64,000 nt of DNA from NCBI RefSeq assembly GCF_003075525.1, contig NZ_QDDR01000003.1, positions 248,001 to 312,000 on the forward strand. Direction: 5' to 3'. The position numbers and the translations under genes were made by a program. The DNA comes from Pararhodobacter aggregans. Lineage in GTDB: Bacteria; Pseudomonadota; Alphaproteobacteria; Rhodobacterales; Rhodobacteraceae. Shown here in pieces: positions 53,301-62,866 of the stretch (positions within the stretch are counted from its first letter, which is position 1; the number at the start of each line of letters is the position of its first letter). A model generated the notes under the pieces. That model was not told the origin of the DNA. It searched no databases and was given only the letters and a program-made list of their open reading frames with translations.

Positions 53301-53957
53301 ATGAACCAGCCCGACCTCACCTGGACCGAGAGCGACACGCCGGTCGCAACGGCGTTCGACGATCCCTACTTCACCGGAGGGCTGGAGGAAACGCGCCATG
53401 TGTTCCTGGCGGGCAACGATCTGCCCGCGCGGCTGCGGGACGGGTTCCATGTGGCCGAACTGGGTTTCGGCACCGGGCTGAACCTGCTGGCGCTGGCGCA
53501 GATCTGGGACGGCCCCGGCGTTCTGCGTTTCACGTCGTTCGAGGCCTTTCCGATGGCCGCCGCCGACATGGAGCGCGCGCTGAAACCCTTCGCCCTGCCC
53601 CAGACCGGGGCGCTGGTCGCGCAATGGGCGGCAGCGGAAGGCCCGGTGCGGCGCCTCACCCTCGACGGGATCGCGGCGCAGGTCATCATCGGCGATGCGC
53701 GCCAGACGCTGCCCGACTGGGACGGCGCGGCCGATGCCTGGTTCCTCGACGGTTTCGCCCCGGCGCGGAACCCCGAACTGTGGAACGATGACCTGCTGGC
53801 CGAGGTCGGGCGCCACACCGCCCCCTTGGGCAGCTGCGCCACCTATACCGCCGCGGGCCATGTCCGCCGGGCGCTGGAGGCCGCTGGTTTCACCGTCACC
53901 CGCCAGCCCGGCTTTGGCCGCAAGAAACACATGACGCACGGCAGGAAATCCGCATGA
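53301..53957 (+). CDS. mnmD: tRNA 5-methylaminomethyl-2-thiouridine methyltransferase MnmD
   Basis: 218 residues. Rossmann methyltransferase of the DUF752/MnmC1 type: SDTPVATAFDDPYFTGGLEETRHVFLAGNDLPAR, FHVAELGFGTGLNLLAL (SAM motif I), DAWFLDGFAPARNPELWNDDLL, and CATYTAAGHVRRALEAAGF. Uses SAM to complete mnm5s2U34 in tRNA. The start MNQPDLTWTESDTP is normal. It overlaps the DMT gene by four bases. Confidence 0.92.
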   Translation: MNQPDLTWTESDTPVATAFDDPYFTGGLEETRHVFLAGNDLPARLRDGFHVAELGFGTGLNLLALAQIWDGPGVLRFTSFEAFPMAAADMERALKPFALPQTGALVAQWAAAEGPVRRLTLDGIAAQVIIGDARQTLPDWDGAADAWFLDGFAPARNPELWNDDLLAEVGRHTAPLGSCATYTAAGHVRRALEAAGFTVTRQPGFGRKKHMTHGRKSA

Positions 53958-54832
53958 GCGCCCGTCAGAACACCACCCTCGGCGTCTGGCTGATGATCGC
54001 CGTGACCTTCGTCTTCGCCATGCAGGACGGGATCTCGCGCCATCTGGCCGGGGAATACAACGTCTTCATGGTGGTGATGATCCGCTACTGGTTCTTCGCC
54101 AGTTTCGTCATCGTGCTGGCCAGCCGCATGGCCGGGGGGCTGAAGAACGCCGCCCGCTCGGGCGCGACCAAGATGCAGATCTTCCGCGGCGCCCTGCTGT
54201 CGCTGGAGATCTTCGTCGCCATCATGAGCTTCGTCCTGCTGGGTCTGGTCGAGGCGCATGCGGTCTTCGCCACCTATCCGCTGCTGATCGCGGCGCTATC
54301 GGGCCCGGTGCTGGGCGAGAAAGTCGGCTGGCGGCGCTGGGTCGCCATCGGCATCGGCTTTGTCGGCGTGCTGGTGATCCTGGAACCCGGCTTCGGCGTC
54401 TTCCGGCCCGAGGCGCTGATGTCGGTCCTCGCCGCCTTCATGTTCGCGCTTTACGGGCTGCTGACCCGCTATGTCGCGCGCTACGATTCCGCCGCCGTCA
54501 GCTTCTTCTGGACCGGCGTCACCGGCGCCGTGGTCACAACGGCGGTCGGCGTCTGGTTCTGGGAACCGATGAGCGCGGGCGACTGGGGGTGGATGGGGCT
54601 GTTGTGCATCACCTCGGCCTCCAGCCATTTCCTGCTCATCAAGGCCTATGAGGTGGCCGAGGCGAACGCGATCCAGCCCTTCGCCTATCTGCAGCTGGTC
54701 TTCGCCAGCGTCATCGGCATCACCATCTTCGGTGAGACCCTGCGCCCCAATGTGGCGGTGGGCGCGGCGATCGTGGTCTGCGCCGGGCTCTTCACCCTGT
54801 GGCGCGCCCGGATCGCCGCGCAGCGCGGCTAG
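53954..54832 (+). CDS. EamA/DMT-family transporter
   Basis: 292 residues, ten membrane helices in two EamA repeats (LGVWLMIAVTFVFAMQDGISRHL … IQPFAYLQLVFASVIGITIFGETL). Inner membrane; substrate unknown. Translationally coupled to mnmD by a four-base overlap, although a functional link is not evident. Confidence 0.9.
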   Translation: MSARQNTTLGVWLMIAVTFVFAMQDGISRHLAGEYNVFMVVMIRYWFFASFVIVLASRMAGGLKNAARSGATKMQIFRGALLSLEIFVAIMSFVLLGLVEAHAVFATYPLLIAALSGPVLGEKVGWRRWVAIGIGFVGVLVILEPGFGVFRPEALMSVLAAFMFALYGLLTRYVARYDSAAVSFFWTGVTGAVVTTAVGVWFWEPMSAGDWGWMGLLCITSASSHFLLIKAYEVAEANAIQPFAYLQLVFASVIGITIFGETLRPNVAVGAAIVVCAGLFTLWRARIAAQRG

Positions 54833-54833
54833 G

Positions 54834-55145
54834 TCAGCCGGTCGCGCACATCTGTTCGGCCAGCGAGCCGAAGTTGCGATAGCGCGCCCAGAATTCGTTG
54901 TCGGCGCGCGTCGGCGACATGCGGACCGATTGCGCCTCGTCGGGATTGGTGAAGAAGCGCGCGGCGCGGCGCTGCTCCGACCGGGTCAGCGTATGGTCCG
55001 CCGCCGCGTCGATGCAACGGCAAAGCTGGCGCGAGGCGCCGGGCCGGTCCGAGCTGTTGCAGGCGGCCTCGATCGGGCCGGCAAGGGCCGCCACCGGGAC
55101 CATGGTCGCCAGCGCCAGCACGGAAGCTGTCAGGAGTTGTTTCAT
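54834..55145 (-). CDS. Small exported protein of unknown function
   Basis: 103 residues. Signal peptide KQLLTASVLALATMVPVAALAG, then ~80 residues with four cysteines (AACNSSD, QLCRCIDAAAD, QMCATG). Not recognised; widespread as a hypothetical in the family by impression only. GAGG precedes the ATG at 55145. A near-CtrA box TTAA-N7-TTAT lies 41–55 bases upstream. Confidence 0.75.
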   Translation of the reverse strand: MKQLLTASVLALATMVPVAALAGPIEAACNSSDRPGASRQLCRCIDAAADHTLTRSEQRRAARFFTNPDEAQSVRMSPTRADNEFWARYRNFGSLAEQMCATG

Positions 55146-55346
55146 TCTTGCCTCTGTCCGGGTCAACGCGGCCTTTCCGGCCGTCTTAACAAAGCGTTAT
55201 AAGCATACGTTATTCTTAGCAAAATCCCCGCGATTCGGCAATATCTACCCCTAGTATCGGCAACAATCCCCGCCGCTAGATCGGCACCGCGCCGCTTGCC
55301 CGCGAATCGGCCGGGGCCTATCGTGGCCCCGGACAGGGAGGCGGCC

Positions 55347-56930
55347 ATGGACGTCTGGGATTACATCATCGTCGGCGCGGGCAGCGCGGGCTCGCTGCTG
55401 GCCAACCGCCTCAGCCGCCAGCACAAGGTCCTGTTGCTCGAGGCCGGGGGCTCGGACAATTACATCTGGGTGCATGTCCCGGTCGGCTATCTCTATTGCA
55501 TCGACAACCCCCGCGCCGACTGGCGCCTGCGCACCGCGCCCGAACCGGGGCTGAACGGCCGCTCGCTGCTCTATCCCCGCGGCAAGATGCTGGGCGGCTG
55601 TTCGTCGATCAACGGCATGCTCTATCTGCGCGGTCAGGCGGCGGATTACGACCAATGGCGGCAGATGGGCAATACCGGCTGGGGCTGGGACGACGTGCTG
55701 CCGCTGTTCAAGGCGCATGAGGATTACGCGGCCGGTGAGGCTGGCGATATGCACGGCACCGGCGGCGAATGGCGGGTGGAAAACCAGCGCCTGCGCTGGC
55801 AGGTGCTGGACGATTGGGCGAAGGCCGCGCAGGAGGTGGGCATCCCCGCGACCGCCGATTTCAACACCGGCGACAACGAGGGCGTGGCCTATTTCAAGGT
55901 GAACCAGCGGGCGGGCTGGCGCTGGAACGCGGCCAAGGCCTTCCTGCGCCCGGCGCGGCGCTCCGGCAATCTGGCGATCCACACCCAGGCGCAGGCGACC
56001 GGCCTCGTGTTCGACGGCACCCGCTGCACCGGCATCCGCTACCTGCGCGATGGCCACCCGGCCGAGGCCCGCGCCCGGGCCGAGGTGATCCTCTGCGCCG
56101 GTTCGGTGGGCTCCACCCAGCTCCTGCAGCTGGCTGGCATCGGCCCCGCCCCGCGGCTGCGCGCGCTCGGCATCGCGCCGCTCCACGATTGCGACGCGGG
56201 CGAGAATCTGCAGGACCATCTGCAATTGCGCCTCGCCTACAAGATCACCGGCGGCAAGTCGCTGAACACGATGGCGAATTCCCTCATCGGCCGGGCCCTG
56301 ATCGGCGCCGAATACGCGCTCAGGCGCAGCGGGCCGATGTCCATGGCCCCCTCGCAGCTCGGCGCCTTCGCCCGCTCCAGCGCCACGGTGGAGCGCGCCG
56401 ATCTCGAATACCACGTCCAGCCGCTCAGCCTCGAAGCCTTCGGCCAGAAGCCGCATCCCTTCCCGGCGATCACCGCCTCGGTCTGCCACCTGCGCCCCGA
56501 CAGCCGCGGCCATATCCGCCTCGCCAGCCCCGACCCGCGGACCCCGCCGGTGATCCAGCCCAATTACCTCAGCGCCGAAAGCGACCGCCTGACCGCCGCC
56601 AACGCCATCCGCCTGACCCGAAGGATCATGGCCGCGCCCGCGCTGGCGCAGTACCGCCCCGAGGAATTCAAACCCGGCCCCGGGGCCCAGACCGAGGCGG
56701 ATCTGATCCGCGCCGCGGGCGAGATCGGCACCACGATCTTCCACCCGGTCGGCACCTGCCGCATGGGCACCGACCCCCGCGCCGTGACCGGGCCGGACCT
56801 GCGGGTCAACGGCGTCCAGGGCCTGCGCGTCGCCGATGCCTCGATCATGCCGACCATCCCCTCGGGCAACACCAATTCGCCGACGCTGATGATCGCCGAA
56901 AAGGCCGCCGCCCTGATCCTCGGCGCCTGA
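55347..56930 (+). CDS. GMC-family oxidoreductase
   Basis: 527 residues. FAD motif DYIIVGAGSAGSLLANRLS, LLLEAGGSDNY, GMC signature 1 PRGKMLGGCSSINGMLYLRG, signature 2 VILCAGSVGSTQLLQLAGIG, active-site region EIGTTIFHPVGTCRMG and PTIPSGNTNSPTLMIAEKAA. Choline/alcohol dehydrogenase-like; substrate unknown, and no betaine genes are adjacent. AGGGAGG precedes the ATG at 55347. An extragenic repeat follows the stop. Confidence 0.93.
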   Translation: MDVWDYIIVGAGSAGSLLANRLSRQHKVLLLEAGGSDNYIWVHVPVGYLYCIDNPRADWRLRTAPEPGLNGRSLLYPRGKMLGGCSSINGMLYLRGQAADYDQWRQMGNTGWGWDDVLPLFKAHEDYAAGEAGDMHGTGGEWRVENQRLRWQVLDDWAKAAQEVGIPATADFNTGDNEGVAYFKVNQRAGWRWNAAKAFLRPARRSGNLAIHTQAQATGLVFDGTRCTGIRYLRDGHPAEARARAEVILCAGSVGSTQLLQLAGIGPAPRLRALGIAPLHDCDAGENLQDHLQLRLAYKITGGKSLNTMANSLIGRALIGAEYALRRSGPMSMAPSQLGAFARSSATVERADLEYHVQPLSLEAFGQKPHPFPAITASVCHLRPDSRGHIRLASPDPRTPPVIQPNYLSAESDRLTAANAIRLTRRIMAAPALAQYRPEEFKPGPGAQTEADLIRAAGEIGTTIFHPVGTCRMGTDPRAVTGPDLRVNGVQGLRVADASIMPTIPSGNTNSPTLMIAEKAAALILGA

Positions 56931-56933
56931 TCG

Positions 56934-56992
56934 CTTCTTTGTTCTGCAAATATCCTCGGGGGTTCCCCAAGGGGGTGGAAAACCCCCTTGGG
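56934..56992 (+). repeat. Rhodobacteraceae-type extragenic repeat, copy 4
   Basis: TTCTTTGTTCTGCAAATATC, then CTCGGGGG and a hairpin CCCAAGGGGG (56966–56975) / CCCCCTTGGG (56983–56992). Located between the converging GMC and ubiG genes. G/C-rich hairpin remnants continue to about 57070. Confidence 0.8.
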
Positions 56993-57114
56993 CGGGGGGT
57001 GAGCGGCGTCTCGGAAACGCGCCAGTGGCGCGGCCGGGAGTCGAGGGGGCAGCGCCCCCCGCTTCCGTCGCCCGAGGCGCCCGCGTCAGCGGGCAACGAG
57101 GGCGAAACCCCTCG

Positions 57115-57849
57115 CTACCTGCGCACCGAGGCCGTCACGTAATTCACCGACAGATCCCGGTCCGACAGCGACCAGCGCCAGAGGATCGGGTTGAACACCA
57201 TCCCCTTGCGGTCGACCGGATCCAGCGCGGCGCTGCGGATCAGCGCGTACAGCTCGTCCGGCGTGATGAATTTCGCCCAGTCATGCGTCCCCTTCGGCAA
57301 CCAGCGCATCACCACCTCGGCGCCGACAATCGCCATGGCATAGCTCTTGGGATTGCGGTTCAGGGTCGAGCAGATCATCAGCCCGCCGGGTTTCAGCAGG
57401 TCATGGCAGGCGATCAGGAAAGCCTGGGGATCGGCGACATGCTCGATCACCTCCATGTTCAGCACCACGTCGAACCGCTCGCCCGCCGCCGCCAGATCCT
57501 CGGCCGTGGTATGGCGATAGTCGATTTCCAGCCCTGATTGCTGGGCATGGATCTGCGCCACCGGGATGTTGCGCGGTGCGGCGTCCGCGCCGATCACCGT
57601 GGCCCCCAGCCGCGCCATCGGCTCGCTGAGCAGCCCCCCGCCGCAGCCGATATCCAGCAGCCTGAGCCCCTCGAAAGGTTTCGGCCCGGTCAGATCCCGG
57701 TCGAATTCGGCGGCGATCTGGCTGGTGATATAGTCCAGACGGCAGGGGTTCAGCATGTGCAAGGGCTTGAACTTGCCATGCGGATCCCACCAATCCGCGG
57801 CCATGGCCTCGAATTTGGCGACTTCGGCGGGGTCGATACTGGTGCTCAT
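57115..57849 (-). CDS. ubiG: Ubiquinone O-methyltransferase
   Basis: 244 residues. SAM methyltransferase for two O-methylations in ubiquinone synthesis. Starts [40 protein letters not shown], diagnostic of UbiG; SAM motif [41 protein letters not shown]; and the membrane-contact insert [19 protein letters not shown]. The longer frame beyond 57849 is antisense to pip. Divergent from pip across 69 bases. Confidence 0.97.
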   Translation of the reverse strand: MSTSIDPAEVAKFEAMAADWWDPHGKFKPLHMLNPCRLDYITSQIAAEFDRDLTGPKPFEGLRLLDIGCGGGLLSEPMARLGATVIGADAAPRNIPVAQIHAQQSGLEIDYRHTTAEDLAAAGERFDVVLNMEVIEHVADPQAFLIACHDLLKPGGLMICSTLNRNPKSYAMAIVGAEVVMRWLPKGTHDWAKFITPDELYALIRSAALDPVDRKGMVFNPILWRWSLSDRDLSVNYVTASVRR

Positions 57850-57918
57850 CCTGCGCTCCGGCTTGCCTTTTCCGCCCGCATCCCGTGGAATGCGGCGATT
57901 GGGCGGTATATAGACCGG

Positions 57919-58905
57919 ATGATGGACAAGTCCCACGAGCAAAAGAGCGCAGCCGCCTTCCTCTATCCCCCGATCGAACCCTACGAGCGGCGGATGCTGG
58001 ATGTGGGCGACGGGCACAGCCTCTATGTCGAGGAATGCGGCAATCCGGCGGGCGTGCCGGTGGTGGTGCTGCATGGCGGACCGGGCGGCGGCTCCAGCCC
58101 GATGATGCGGCGCTTCTTCGATCCCCTGCATTACCGGATCGTCCTCTTCGACCAGCGCGGCTGCGGCCGTTCGCGCCCCCATGCCAGTGTCGAGGCCAAC
58201 ACCACCCAGCACCTGATCCGCGACATCGAGGCGATCCGCCAGACCCTCGGCATCGGCCGCTGGATCGTCTTCGGCGGCAGCTGGGGCGCGACGCTGGCGC
58301 TGGCCTATGCCCAGGCCCATCCCGCCCATGCCGCCTGGCTGGTGCTGCGGGGCGTGTTCCTGGGCACGCAGGCAGAACTCGACTGGTTCTACGGCGGCGG
58401 CGCCGGGCGTTTTTACCCCGAGCTCTGGGCCCGCTTCGCCGAGGCGATCCCGCCCGAGGAGCAGGGCGATCTGATCGGCGCCTATCGGCGGCGGCTCTTC
58501 TCCGGGGTCTTCGCCCAGGAATCGCGCTTTGCCCGGCTCTGGTCCGATTGGGAGAACGCGCTGGCCACGGTCGAGACCCGGGTCTTCCACGACACCCCGG
58601 TCGATTACGCCCGCGCCTTCGCCCGGCTGGAGAATCACTATTTCTCAAACGATTGCTTCTTCGACCGGGACGGCCAGTTGCTGGAGGATCTGTGGAAGAT
58701 GGCCGGCGTCCGGGGCACCATCGTGCAGGGACAGCTGGACATGATCTGCCCGCCGGTCATGGCCTGGACGCTGCACCGCGCGTGGACCGGCAGCACGCTG
58801 CGGATGGTGCCGATGGCCGGCCACGCCCTCTCGGAACCCGGCATCACCGCCGAGCTGGTCGGCGTGATGGACAGCCTGCGCAACATCGGGCTGCTGAGGG
58901 CCTGA
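57919..58905 (+). CDS. pip: Proline iminopeptidase
   Basis: 328 residues. α/β-hydrolase releasing N-terminal proline. Oxyanion [22 protein letters not shown], nucleophile elbow [14 protein letters not shown] (Ser), catalytic Asp in [10 protein letters not shown] and His in MAGHALSEP. Cap-domain W-rich region [18 protein letters not shown] is typical. Two adjacent ATG codons (57919, 57922) could serve as start. Confidence 0.95.
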   Translation: MMDKSHEQKSAAAFLYPPIEPYERRMLDVGDGHSLYVEECGNPAGVPVVVLHGGPGGGSSPMMRRFFDPLHYRIVLFDQRGCGRSRPHASVEANTTQHLIRDIEAIRQTLGIGRWIVFGGSWGATLALAYAQAHPAHAAWLVLRGVFLGTQAELDWFYGGGAGRFYPELWARFAEAIPPEEQGDLIGAYRRRLFSGVFAQESRFARLWSDWENALATVETRVFHDTPVDYARAFARLENHYFSNDCFFDRDGQLLEDLWKMAGVRGTIVQGQLDMICPPVMAWTLHRAWTGSTLRMVPMAGHALSEPGITAELVGVMDSLRNIGLLRA

Positions 58906-58916
58906 TCGGGGCCGGA

Positions 58917-59798
58917 TCAGGCCTCGGGCAGCCGGAACTCGGCGATTTCGGTGTTCTGCAGGCGGAGCTGGTTGTCGTCCGAGATTGTCGTGGCCCAAAG
59001 CTGCCCGGCACGGTCGCGGGTGACCGAGATCCCCTCGTGATTGTCGAGCTGTCCCAGCGAGGTCTCGACCAGCGTCTCGGGCCGGTCCCAGGCGCCGGGG
59101 CGCAGGCGGCTGATGCGGGTGGCGAAGAAGGCGAGGCGGAATTTGCGTTCCAGCAGGTAGAGGTTGCCGTCCGGCCCGAAATCCATGCCGACCGGCCGGA
59201 ACCCGCCACGCGAGGGGATCATGCCCGCGACCTCCCAGCCGTCGCGCAGCCGGTAGAGCGGATGACCGCCGTCGAGCGTGGCCTCGGGCAGGACATGCAC
59301 GACGCCCCGGGCATCGAGCGCCAGCGACTCGAGGCTGGCGTTCCTCGGCAGGCGGCGCCAGTCGGGCGACACCGGCAGGGCCACCGCGGGCCCGCCGAGC
59401 TCGGGATAGGCGTAGACGCGGGGCTGGGGGCCCTCGAACGAGACATAGAGCGTGCCGTCCGGGCCGACATCAAGCCCCTCGGCATCGGCGCGATGGACGG
59501 GCATCTCGTTGCCCTCGGGGTCGCGCAGGGTGAAATGGTCGATCTTCTCGACCGCCTGCAACCGCCCCGCCGCGTCGCGGATCAGCCGGACGCGCAGCGC
59601 GAATCCACGGTCGCTGACCACCAGCGCGCGGTCGCGGCCGGGGGTCAGCCGGATGCCCGAGAAGCCGCCGAAGAACGGCCCGCCCCCTTCCCAGCGGAAA
59701 AGCGAGTCGGCACGGGCGGCGATGGCACCGGCAGGGCGGCCAAGGGGCAGCGCGCTGGCGGCAGCGAGGGTGAGGAAAAGGCGACGGGTCAACGGCAT
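58917..59798 (-). CDS. Exported phytase-like/esterase-like β-propeller protein
   Basis: 293 residues. Signal with twin arginine at its start (PLTRRLFLTLAAASALPLG). The mature part fits the esterase-like phytase domain: GGFSGIRLTPGRDRALVVSDRG, ADAEGLDVGPDGTLYVSFEGPQ, NASLESLALDARG, GMDFGPDGNLYLLERKF, DNHEGISVTRDRAGQLWATTISDDN. A calcium-binding propeller of unknown substrate in the periplasm. Tail to tail with pip. Confidence 0.85.
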   Translation of the reverse strand: MPLTRRLFLTLAAASALPLGRPAGAIAARADSLFRWEGGGPFFGGFSGIRLTPGRDRALVVSDRGFALRVRLIRDAAGRLQAVEKIDHFTLRDPEGNEMPVHRADAEGLDVGPDGTLYVSFEGPQPRVYAYPELGGPAVALPVSPDWRRLPRNASLESLALDARGVVHVLPEATLDGGHPLYRLRDGWEVAGMIPSRGGFRPVGMDFGPDGNLYLLERKFRLAFFATRISRLRPGAWDRPETLVETSLGQLDNHEGISVTRDRAGQLWATTISDDNQLRLQNTEIAEFRLPEA

Positions 59799-59854
59799 GG
59801 CGGCACCCTACAGACGAAATATGACAAACGGAATCCCGCCTCACGACATTGCGC

Positions 59855-59883
59855 TTGAAACGAGCGGCGCTTGGGCGTATATC
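59855..59883 (+). promoter_or_regulatory. Promoter upstream of rimP
   Basis: TTGAAA (59855–59860), 17 bases, TATATC (59878–59883). The best-looking sigma70 promoter in the window; it drives the rimP–nusA–infB operon and/or the short transcript ended at 59960. Confidence 0.75.
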
Positions 59884-59960
59884 GCCCTCAACAGCGGCGC
59901 TGCAGGGTCCAAACCTGCAGCCCACCGAAAAGTATCGCGGGCCGCTTCGGCCCGTTTTTT
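59884..59960 (+). ncRNA. Leader with intrinsic terminator before rimP (attenuator or ~75-nt small RNA)
   Basis: Between promoter and rimP lie hairpin CTGCAGG–GTCCAAA–CCTGCAG (59900–59920) and a canonical terminator CGGGCC–GCTTC–GGCCCG–TTTTTT (59938–59960), 18 bases before the rimP ATG. Any transcript from the promoter must pass it. Either it attenuates the operon or it ends a discrete small RNA. Confidence 0.6.
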
Positions 59961-59978
59961 CATTTCTGGAGGTCGCGC

Positions 59979-60605
59979 ATGACCGACCAAGACCTGCACT
60001 CCGATCCGACCCCCGGCCAGCCCGAAGATCTGGTGGCCCGCACCGCCATCGACCGGCGCCTGGCCGAGATCGTCCAGCCCGCGGTCGAGGCCGCCGGCTT
60101 CGAGCTGGTGCGCATCCGGCTGATGTCGGGCAAGACCCGCACCCTGCAGATCATGGCCGACCGGCCCGAGGGCGGGATCGAGATCGACGAGCTGGGCGAG
60201 ATCACCACGCTGGTCGGCGCCGTTCTGGACGTCGAGGACCCGCTGGAGGACGCCTATGTGCTGGAGGTCTCCAGCCCCGGCATCGACCGGCCGCTGACCC
60301 GGCTCAAGGATTTCGACACCTGGTCGGGGCACGAGGCGCGGCTGGAGACCAGCGAATTGATCGACGGCCGCCGCCGCTTCAAGGGCATCCTGCAAGGGAC
60401 CGAGGAGGGCGAAGTGCTGGTCGAGATCGAGGAAAAGGGCGAGCCGCTGATTATCGGCCTGCGCTTCGAGTGGCTCTCGGACGCCAAGCTGGTGCTCACC
60501 GACGAGCTGATCGCCCAGACGCTGCGCGCCCGCAAGGACGCCGGCGCCATCACCGAATCCGACTTCGATTCCATCGAATCCGAAAACGCTTCCGAGGAGG
60601 AGTGA
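59979..60605 (+). CDS. rimP: Ribosome maturation factor RimP
   Basis: 208 residues. N-terminal domain [70 protein letters not shown] is diagnostic; the C-terminal SH3-like domain follows, then an acidic tail ESENASEEE. Needed for 30S maturation. CTGGAGG precedes the ATG. First gene of rimP–nusA–ylxR–infB. Confidence 0.96.
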   Translation: MTDQDLHSDPTPGQPEDLVARTAIDRRLAEIVQPAVEAAGFELVRIRLMSGKTRTLQIMADRPEGGIEIDELGEITTLVGAVLDVEDPLEDAYVLEVSSPGIDRPLTRLKDFDTWSGHEARLETSELIDGRRRFKGILQGTEEGEVLVEIEEKGEPLIIGLRFEWLSDAKLVLTDELIAQTLRARKDAGAITESDFDSIESENASEEE

Positions 60606-60608
60606 CGA

Positions 60609-62219
60609 ATGGCCATCACCAGCGCCAACCAGCTTGAACTCTTGCAGACGGCCGAAGCCGTCGCGCGGGAGAAACTGATCGACCCCGAGCTGGTCGTTCA
60701 GGCGATGGAAGACAGCCTCGCCCGGGCCGCGAAGTCGCGCTATGGCGCCGATATGGACATCCGCGTCCACATCGACCGCAAGACCGGCCGCGCCCAGTTC
60801 ACCCGAATCCGCACCGTGGTGGCCGACGAGGAATTCGAAAACCACCACGCCCAGATGACCGTGGCGCAGGCCAAGCAATTCATGGCCGACCCGCAGATCG
60901 GCGACGAGCTGAAGGATGACGTGCCGCCGGTCGAACTGGGCCGCATCGCCGCGCAATCCGCCAAGCAGGTCATCCTGCAGAAGGTCCGCGAAGCCGAGCG
61001 GGATCGCCAGTTCGACGAGTTCAAGGACCGCGTCGGCACGATCATCAACGGTCAGGTCAAGCGCGAGGAATACGGCAACATCATCGTCGATATCGGCCGG
61101 GGCGAAGGCATCCTGCGCCGCAACGAGAAGATCGGCCGCGAATCCTATCGCCCGAACGACCGCATCCGCTGCTTCATCAAGGATGTCCGCCGCGAGGCCC
61201 GGGGCCCGCAGGTCTTCCTGTCGCGGACCGCGCCCGATTTCATGGCTGCCCTCTTCAAGATGGAAGTGCCGGAGATCTATGACGGCATCATCGAGATCAA
61301 GGCCGTGGCCCGCGACCCGGGTTCGCGGGCGAAGATCGCGGTCATTTCCTATGACAACTCGATCGACCCGGTCGGCGCCTGCGTCGGTATGCGCGGCTCG
61401 CGCGTGCAGGCCGTGGTGAACGAGCTGCAGGGCGAGAAGATCGACATCATCCCGTGGAACGAGGATCAGGCGACCTTCCTCGTCAACGCGCTGCAACCGG
61501 CCGAAGTGTCGAAAGTGGTGATCGACGAGGATGCGGCCCGCATCGAGGTCGTGGTGCCGGATGAGCAGCTCTCGCTCGCCATCGGCCGCCGCGGTCAGAA
61601 CGTGCGTCTGGCCAGCCAGCTGACCGGCCTCGACATCGACATCATGACCGAGTCGGACGAATCGGCCCGTCGTCAGGCGGAATTCGCCGAGCGGACCAAC
61701 CTGTTCATGGAAGCGCTCGACATCGACGAGATGATGGCGCAGCTCTTGGTCGCCGAAGGCTTCACCAATCTGGAAGAAGTGGCCTACGTCGAAATCGACG
61801 AGCTTCTGTCGATCGACGGCTTCGACGAAGGCACCGCGACCGAGCTGCAAGCCCGGGCCCGCGACCGGATCGAGGCGGCCAATCAGGCGGCGCTGGACAA
61901 TGCCCGCGCGCTGGGTGTCGAGGACAGCCTCATTGACTTTGAGGGTCTGACGCCCCAGATGATCGAGGCACTGGCGAAAGACGGCATCAAGACGCTGGAA
62001 GATTTCGCCACCTGTGCGGACTGGGAACTGGCCGGTGGCTGGACGTCGGTCAATGGTCAGCGTGTCAAGGACGACGGCATCCTCGAGCCCTTCGAGATGA
62101 GCCTCGAAGAGGCGCAGACCATGATCATGACCGCGCGCGTCCTGCTGGGCTGGGTCGATCCCGCCGAGCTGGAGGCCGAGGCCGAGGAAGAGCCCGCCGA
62201 CGACGAAGACGACGCGTAA
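60609..62219 (+). CDS. nusA: Transcription termination/antitermination factor NusA
   Basis: 536 residues. N-terminal RNA-polymerase domain (1–~130), S1 domain (~135–200, [21 protein letters not shown]), KH1/KH2 (~225–345, [28 protein letters not shown] and [20 protein letters not shown]), then two acidic helix-hairpin-helix repeats (~365–490) and an acidic tail [15 protein letters not shown]. Controls pausing and termination, which bears on the leader terminator of its own operon. Three bases after rimP. Confidence 0.97.
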   Translation: MAITSANQLELLQTAEAVAREKLIDPELVVQAMEDSLARAAKSRYGADMDIRVHIDRKTGRAQFTRIRTVVADEEFENHHAQMTVAQAKQFMADPQIGDELKDDVPPVELGRIAAQSAKQVILQKVREAERDRQFDEFKDRVGTIINGQVKREEYGNIIVDIGRGEGILRRNEKIGRESYRPNDRIRCFIKDVRREARGPQVFLSRTAPDFMAALFKMEVPEIYDGIIEIKAVARDPGSRAKIAVISYDNSIDPVGACVGMRGSRVQAVVNELQGEKIDIIPWNEDQATFLVNALQPAEVSKVVIDEDAARIEVVVPDEQLSLAIGRRGQNVRLASQLTGLDIDIMTESDESARRQAEFAERTNLFMEALDIDEMMAQLLVAEGFTNLEEVAYVEIDELLSIDGFDEGTATELQARARDRIEAANQAALDNARALGVEDSLIDFEGLTPQMIEALAKDGIKTLEDFATCADWELAGGWTSVNGQRVKDDGILEPFEMSLEEAQTMIMTARVLLGWVDPAELEAEAEEEPADDEDDA

Positions 62220-62231
62220 GGAGTCCGACCC

Positions 62232-62858
62232 ATGACCAGGGGCGGGCGCGTCAAGGACCAGGACGGGCCGGAACGGCGCTGCATCGTCTCGGGCGAGGTT
62301 CAGCCCAAGGGTGGGCTGATCCGCTTCGTGGTGGGGCCGGGCGCCGCGCTGGTGCCGGATATCGAGGGCAAGCTGCCCGGTCGCGGGATCTATGTCTCGG
62401 CCGACCGGGCGCTGATCGCGCAGGCGGCGAAGAAGAAGCTCTTCGCCCGCGCGGCCCGGGAGCCGGTCACGGTGCCTGCGGATCTGGACGCGCTTGTCCA
62501 CGACCTGCAGACGCGGCGCGTGATCGGTCTGCTGGCGCTGGCCCGCAAGGCGGGTCAGGCGGTGGCGGGCTACGAGAAGGTGAAGGACTGGCTTCGGTCG
62601 GAAGAGGCGGTGGTGCTGATCCAGGCCACCGACGGCTCTGAACGGGGCAAGACGAAGCTGAAGGCCCCGCCGGGCGAGGACGGTTTTGTCGGCTGTCTGC
62701 TGGCTGGGGAAATCGGTTTGGCTTTCGGCCGGGAACATGTGATACATGCCGCGCTTGCCGCTGGCGGTCTGTCTGCACGTGTAGTAGAGGAAGCGGCGAA
62801 ACTCGCGCGTTTGCGCGGGCAGGACGGTGGCCATTGTGGCGCCACCCGAGAGGATTGA
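62232..62858 (+). CDS. YlxR / L7Ae-like RNA-binding fusion protein
   Basis: 208 residues. N-terminal YlxR (DUF448) domain: [21 protein letters not shown]…[15 protein letters not shown]. From ~95 an L7Ae-like segment: [48 protein letters not shown]. Two genes in Firmicutes (ylxR, ylxQ) correspond to these halves. Putative RNA-binding protein always found between nusA and infB. Eight bases before infB. Confidence 0.92.
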   Translation: MTRGGRVKDQDGPERRCIVSGEVQPKGGLIRFVVGPGAALVPDIEGKLPGRGIYVSADRALIAQAAKKKLFARAAREPVTVPADLDALVHDLQTRRVIGLLALARKAGQAVAGYEKVKDWLRSEEAVVLIQATDGSERGKTKLKAPPGEDGFVGCLLAGEIGLAFGREHVIHAALAAGGLSARVVEEAAKLARLRGQDGGHCGATRED

Positions 62859-62866
62859 CGAGACGC

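Noticed and set aside
59884-59960. tRNA gene before rimP, as metY in E. coli
   Set aside because: No acceptor stem, T-loop (GTTCRA) or CCA-adjacent structure; two simple hairpins only.
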